Shown here: positions 57,968 to 64,000 of the stretch, in pieces | Layout: every line of letters starts with the position of its first letter | Numbering within the stretch: the stretch's first letter is position 1 | Source: Neurospora tetrasperma FGSC 2508 | Lineage: Eukaryota; Ascomycota; Sordariomycetes; Sordariales; Sordariaceae | Length of the DNA stretch: 64,000 nucleotides | Direction: 5' to 3' | Assembly: GCF_000213175.1 (NCBI RefSeq) | Contig: NW_009799104.1 | Coordinates: 94,114 to 158,113 of the forward strand | Translations under genes and position numbers: made by a program | Notes under the pieces: generated by a model | What the model was told of the DNA's origin: nothing | What the model saw: only the letters and a program-made list of their open reading frames with translations | The model's database searches: none

Positions 57968-60039
57968 TAACTCTCCTCCTTATAGGTTTTATCCCCGGAA
58001 TTTCTAATCCCTTCTTTTAATTTACGGCGCTAGTACCTTCTCCCCTTATAATACCCTTTTCTTTATTCCATAAAATTCCTATACCTTTAATATATTTATA
58101 CCTTTTTACTATTTACTAATATTTTTAAATTATTAAATTTCCCCCCTTAATTATTTTACCTTTTTTTTTCTCTGGGCCTAATTTTATCGTTATACCTTTT
58201 ATTCGAATTTTATTTTTATAATATATAATATTTATTCTTAGTTACGTACTTTCCTTTTACTTCCTTTCTTCCTACCCTCTAATATTTATAAGTATTATTT
58301 ATTTATTTTATCCTCTTCTCTCTAGTATTTATATTTACCTCTCCTCTTTTTATTTATTTCTTCCTATTTCGTTATTCTATTACCTACGGCTTCTTTTACC
58401 TTACTTTATTTTATATTTACCTACTCTAATTTGTATTTGTATAAGGACTTTCTCTATTATTTATATAATATTCCCTTTCCCCTCCCTTCTTTACTCCTTT
58501 TTCTTTTTCTTTATAATTTTACTTTTATAATTATATTTACCGCCTCCTCCCGTAAAGAATTTGCTAATTTCTCTCCTCTATTTAATTTCAAAATTATTTC
58601 AGCCGTTCCCTCCTCCTTATTAATATTATCCCCTATTATAGATATATATACTTTTATTACTATTCTATATATAAATTACTACTTTATTCTTAAATCCGAT
58701 TAATATACTTTTCTTTCTCCTTTATTTTTTATTTATTATACTACTCTATCCTTTTATACTTTTTATTAATTTCTTATAGTAAAGTCCGCTTTTTGGTTTA
58801 TATAAAATATAGTATTACTTTAATTTAGGCATTTATGAATATTAGTCCCTTTAGTTTAAATAAAGTTATTTATTTAATTACTTTATATATTTATTAGACT
58901 AAGGGTTAATCCTTCCTTTTTATTATCTTTTATTTTCTTCTTTTTTAAAACCTTTAACATTTATTAAGAAATTATAGTATATTTTAATATAGGGTAAATA
59001 TATATTAAAAATCTTTTATAATATATATAACCTTTAGAATATTTTATAAATTATAGCGGCCGAGGTTATAGTTTTTATTAATATTAGTACCCCTTTGCTT
59101 ATTATTATTTTATAACGTTTATATTAGTATTTTTTTTTTTAAAATATAATATAGGTATATTTAACTATTAATAACCTTCTTACAATTTTATTTACTATAT
59201 TCCGTACTAATTATTTTAGTATTGAATAGTATTAAGGCTTCGGCTATTATATTATTAGTAATACTAATAATAATAGTAGTTTAATAACCGTTAATAATAG
59301 TCCTTTTAATAGTAATAGTAACTCCCCAATAAATATTTTAGTATAAAATTCCCTTATTTGTATTACCTCCCCTATTAATTATAATTAAGGCCTATAGTAT
59401 TATATTATTAATAGAAAGTTGGAGGCTATAAATATAAAATTAAATAAATTACTGATATTTATTTAGGAGGATTATAAGGAGTAAATAGTATAAGGTAATA
59501 TTAATTAATAATATTAATAAGCGTAGTAACGTATAGGAATATTTTTCTTAAGGTTATAAATTCTAATTTTATATCGATTATAATTAGTACCGCTAAGGAA
59601 TTTTTAATTTAGAAATAATAATAGAGAATATAGGTAATATTCTTCTTAGTACTTTATTAATTTTCTATAATAATTTTAATTTATTTTCTTTTATTATTAT
59701 TTTAGTATATTGCCCTCCTTTTTACCGTCCCTCCCATACTTTTCTTATATCCCTTCCATTTTAATTTCCAATTTACGGTTATATTTTATATTTTTACTTA
59801 CATTTTACATCTACGTTTTATATTTTTAATTTGCATTTTATATTTGCGTTTTACGTTTTATATTTTTATTTTATATTTTATATTTATATTTTGCGTTTGG
59901 CGCTTTTATTTTATATCTCTAAGCGTCGAATATTTATTATTCTCCTACTTTTATTTAATTAATTTTTATTAATTTAATATTCGGTTTACTTTAATCTCCC
60001 TACCGTTATACTTTTTTTATTTTATAATTTTTAGGAAAA
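57968..60039 (-). other. Extra 3' region of element B with tandem repeats and tRNA-like sequence
   Basis: Inverted counterpart of 51111-53725 in A. Pyrimidine-rich on the plus strand (58190-58780). A 90-codon plus-strand ATG frame at 58431-58703 is low-complexity Phe/Leu/Tyr sequence and is not taken as a gene. It carries the tRNA-like segment (59508-59590, plus strand) and the 17-bp repeat array (59771-59915). Confidence 0.7.
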
Positions 60040-62549
60040 CTTAAGTAATTTATATCTTCTTATAAAATTTACAAATCTTTATTATTTAACTACCCCTTCT
60101 ATTTAATTTAGAATTAATATTAACGGCCGGACCTTTAATATTTTATAGTTAATTTAATTTCGTATTAAATATTATCTTCTTTAATATTTATAACTTCTCT
60201 TTATAGTATAATTGTAATAGAATTACTATAATATAGTTTTAATAGGGTAATTAGGAATATTAAGTAGATTTAGTATTATATTAGGAGTATAAATCAGTAT
60301 ACTATCTTTTTATTTCTAATAATTTTAATAATTTAAAATAGTTTTAAAAATTCATCCGCTAATTTAGTATTTAGGTACTATTATTTAATATATTTTATAT
60401 TAAATAAAATTTAGCTTCCTACGTTGAACTCCTTTAATTTCCGGGTCTTATTATATTACTTTGTATATTTTTAATTAATAATTCCTAAAATTTTAACGAT
60501 TTCTACTTAATTTCGAAGTAATTCTGTAATTTAATCGATAATTACTATAGGGAATATTATCTTTTATCCCTAATCCGGGTCTATAAATTCTTATAAATAG
60601 TATTTAAAGAGTAATTTTAATAAGAATTTCCTAATAATAGTATAGAAATAGTTATTATATATTTATTAGGCTAATATAAATTTTTTGGCCTAATCGGTCT
60701 ATTCTATTCTATAAAAGATTTAAAAATATAATTTTAAATTCTAGTTTTACCTTTCTATTTACCCGTCCTTTTAAGGGTACTAGGCTATACTAAAATACTT
60801 ATAGATATTCAATAGTTTATAGTATATCTTTTAAAATTAATTAGTAAAAAGATTACCTTTATTTAAATTAATAGAGTTTAGGAGGCTGAATTATTAAAAA
60901 ACGTTCTATTAAAAGAAGAAAGTAAATTATTAAATATTAATTGTCTTTTATATAGGAATATATAAAATATATTTAATAAAACGGTCAATAATGATTAGAA
61001 TTATATTATAACTCTAATTAAATACCGGGTCGAAGGCTTTTAGTAAACTGGTAATAAAATTATATAAAATATTTTACTAGGGGATTATAGAAATAGGTAG
61101 TAATTTTAGAAGGCTATAGGGTTAGTAATTATATAATTTAATTTTTTAATATATTAGGTATTTACGAATATAAACTTTAATATTAATTAGGATAGTAAAT
61201 TAATAATAGAATTAATTAATCTATTTTAGTATTTTTCTTTAATTTAAGTACTTAGCTATTATATTATTATAATAAGTATAGAATAGTTCGGCTCTTATAC
61301 GTTCCGGAATATAAATTTAATAGTAGTATTATAGGGTTCCGTTTTCCCCTATTTTTAATTCTTTATTTGCCTCCGTTCTTTTCCGTCCTTCAATAACTCT
61401 CTAATAATGAATAAGTCTTCTTTCTATACTTTTAATAATTATTACCCTACTAATAGTAAATATCTATTATCCTTTTATACTTTTACTACTATTATATATA
61501 TATTTATTTTCTTATAATTACCCCTTTTATTTCCCTTCTTATATTAATAGTAGCCTTACCTACGAATTTTACCCTCTTTATTAATACCCCTTCCTTTTTA
61601 TTTTCTTCCTTTATTTTTAATTATTCTTTCTACTTCTTATATAATTTACTCTCCTCCTTTTTTAATTCCTAATTTATTTCCCCCTTAATACTATTTTACT
61701 ATTATTTCTACTCTTCTACTACTACCTTATAACTCTCTTTTCTAATTAAAATTATCCTTCTTATTAATACCTCTAGTACCTAACCGTCCTTTATTACCCG
61801 TCCCTTCGTTTTACCCTCTTTAATAGTTCTAATTAATAGGTATTTACCTCCTCCTTCCAGTTTTGCCCCCTATAATTATAATTTCTTTAATAGCCCGTCC
61901 ACTAGATTTAATTTCTTTAATTAATATTTTATTCCGAAATTATACGCTGCTAATTCTAATACTTACTAATTCTACTTTATATTTACTTACTCCTTTTCCC
62001 AAAAGTATTATAAATTAAAATAGTTTATAATTATCAAAAATAATTTATTTATATATAATAAATATTACTTCTATATTTTTAATACTCCGATAATTATTAG
62101 TAATTCCCTATCTCCAACCTTATATTTTATTTCTTCTAACAATTTTTTCCTCAAAAAGAATATAACCGGATACTATTTATTACTATATAATTATATAAGA
62201 ACCGTCTTAATTATAAAGTCCAATATATTCATTTCCATTCGGATTTTTAATATTAAATCAAAATAATATAATATTAATACTTTTTAAAATAATTATTTTA
62301 ATTCTATAAATACCCTTTCTACTTCCTCTATTAATTTAAATACCTTCCGTTCATCCTCCTTTAATAATTCTATTAATAATATAGGTACTTTCGAATATAA
62401 TATTATAAAGTATTTATAAAACTTTATAAACCTTAAGAAATTTTAAATATTATAAACGTTTATTAGGGCTTCCTAATTTACAATTATTATAATTCTTTCT
62501 AAATCTATTAAAATACCCTCTAGTAAAATAATATAGCTTAAAAACAATA
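60040..62549 (-). pseudogene. Chromodomain, integrase and RNase H relics of element B
   Basis: On the minus strand the chromodomain core reads K-W-K-G...E-D-I at about 60045-60110 with TAG for Trp. Integrase follows to about 61330, then the RNase H/linker region. Matches A segment by segment. Confidence 0.65.
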
Positions 62550-63015
62550 CCCTCTTTATATTAAATTTATATTTACTTAGGTTTATATAGAGGTCCTAAT
62601 TTTATAACTATTAAAAGACTTTTTTTAAATATAATTACTATAATCTTCTTTATTCTTACTATAAATTAGAATATTATTAAAATAAATAATATATATAGTA
62701 TTTATTAACCTTACTAATATATTATTAATATATATTTAAAATATTACTAATATATTTACTAACCTTATTAATAAAATTAAGAATTTGTAATACCTATACT
62801 TTATATAGAATACCGTCTTCTCTTCGTTTTCTTCCCGAATTTGAATCCTATAATATATATCCTTTAAATCTAATTTTATAAAAATCTTTACTAATACTAA
62901 CCAGTCTAGAATTTCCTAAATAAAGGGTAGCGCTATCCGGTTTTTCTTTATTACTTTATTGAACGCCCTAAAATTAATATAGACTTTTAACTTTCCGCTT
63001 TTTTTCGGAATAAAA
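62550..63015 (-). pseudogene. Reverse transcriptase relic of element B
   Basis: The reverse complement has the K-L-D-L segment near 62870-62890 and the catalytic box near 62655-62685, again with AAT AAT in place of the two aspartate codons. It matches the A copy with independent RIP changes. Confidence 0.8.
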
Positions 63016-64000
63016 ATAATAAAAGCGCCCGCTAGATTAATAGAGGGTCGAATTTACCCTTTTTAGAATACTTCGGATAATTATTCTTATAATACTTCTA
63101 ATTTTTGTAATATTAAATATATAAATCGGTCCTTAAGGTGTGGATTCTCCGTTAATTAAATTAATATAATATTTCAAATAATTATATTAAAGTAAGGGTA
63201 TTACTAAGGTTTTTAAACCCGATTGGAACTCTTTATACTTTAATAGAATAATCGGTTTAAAAATAATAGATTTGTTCCCTAATTCTTTTAATAATTCTAA
63301 GGACTTTAGTAATATTAATTCTAATAAGGGTATTAATAGGGGATAAATACTATTAAGCGCAACCTAGAAAACTTTTAATAGGGGGGTAGAAATTTATAAG
63401 GTATTAAATAATTTTAAAATAATAAGTAGGATTATAAACTCTATTATTAAGAAAGGAGGAATTTCGAATAGGATATTTATATACGTAGGAGGGTAAAAAC
63501 CCTTTTTTAATTTTATTATCTTCTTAGGGTCTAATATAGGAATCGAATCCTACTTCGGCCCTATTAAAATAATTATAGTATTATATACTTCCTTTACTAG
63601 TATTATACTTAGTTCTAAATTATTAGCTTCAATACAAAATTAGAATGTCCGCTACTACTAATCGATATTTAAATTCTATTTATAAAATTCAGAGTAACTA
63701 AAGATAATTTCTACGGCTAGGAATTTAACAAAGGTAAATATAATTTACTTTATCCATTTAATCCTATAAGTATTATATATTTTAATAAAATAGGTAATTA
63801 TACTATATATAGAAAGAGATTAAAGGAAGAAGTTAATAAGATAATAGGGTATAGGATTAATTTTTATATTTAATAGGAATAAATATTGATTAATTAAATT
63901 TAATTCCGCGCCCAAATTTATTAGTTTTCAAATATCCCACTAATTTCTATAAATCTTTACTAATAATATCATTTTTAGGTACAATTATAATCTACTTATA
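63016..64000 (-). pseudogene. Upstream pol/protease region of element B, cut by the window end
   Basis: Reverse complement of A from about 47125 to 48120. Heavily mutated, no separate domain resolved. Confidence 0.6.

Larger units (their letters stand above)
57514..64000 (-). mobile_element. Second copy of the chromovirus in inverted orientation (element B, incomplete in window)
   Basis: Reverse-complement of element A from its 3' LTR (57514-57967) through the extra 3' region, tandem repeats (59771-59915), chromodomain (about 60040-60130), integrase, and reverse transcriptase (about 62550-63015). The window end corresponds to about position 47125 of A, so the 5' LTR lies outside. It is RIP-mutated at many sites different from A. 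Confidence 0.9.

Noticed and set aside
58431-58703. 90-aa ATG frame in the RIP block
   Set aside because: Low-complexity Phe/Tyr/Leu sequence on the strand opposite to element B; not a gene.

Overview
The window reads as nuclear DNA of a filamentous ascomycete, almost certainly Neurospora or a close Sordariaceae relative. Genes are GC-balanced, introns are short (about 50-100 bp) with GTRNGT-type donors and CTAAC-like branch sites, and the last 19 kb carries the signature of repeat-induced point mutation (RIP): AT-rich DNA almost without CA/TG dinucleotides, so almost no ATG codons survive. No rRNA gene, CRISPR array or intact tRNA was seen.

Layout. (1) 1-8.4 kb: an L-ornithine N5-monooxygenase gene (first step of hydroxamate siderophore synthesis) between two long intergenic stretches that hold six exact ATCWGATAA motifs, the site of SRE-type iron repressors. 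(2) 8.4-22.3 kb: two large DUF4470/MYND zinc-finger paralogues in opposite orientation, with a HET-domain gene between them. Each paralogue is cut by one in-frame TAG, at a different place. (3) 22.4-28 kb: a GMC oxidoreductase, then sulfide:quinone oxidoreductase and an ETHE1-type persulfide dioxygenase head to head, that is, two successive steps of mitochondrial sulfide oxidation on one shared promoter. (4) 28.8-31.8 kb: an F-box protein and a small two-exon Cys-rich protein. (5) 34.5-39.2 kb: a multi-pass membrane protein, then two tandem membrane-protein paralogues, each preceded by the same 110-bp repeat. (6) 39.6-42.6 kb: a LaeA-like methyltransferase and an adenylate-kinase-like protein with long extensions. 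(7) 43.2-43.5 kb: an unmutated 315-bp MITE.

From about 44.7 kb to the end is a RIP-mutated block. It starts inside a secreted-protein gene whose 5' end is lost. It contains a full-length Ty3/gypsy chromovirus (element A, 453-bp LTRs, TAATT target duplication) inserted in a TAGTAC-type simple repeat, a 3.3-kb spacer holding another RIP-degraded coding relic and a short unmutated island, and a second copy of the same element (B) in reverse orientation that runs off the window. Comparing A with B shows that the sequences on either side of the 585-N gap in A are directly adjacent in B.

Exon structures come from splice signals, reading phase and comparison between paralogues inside the window. 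No database search was run.
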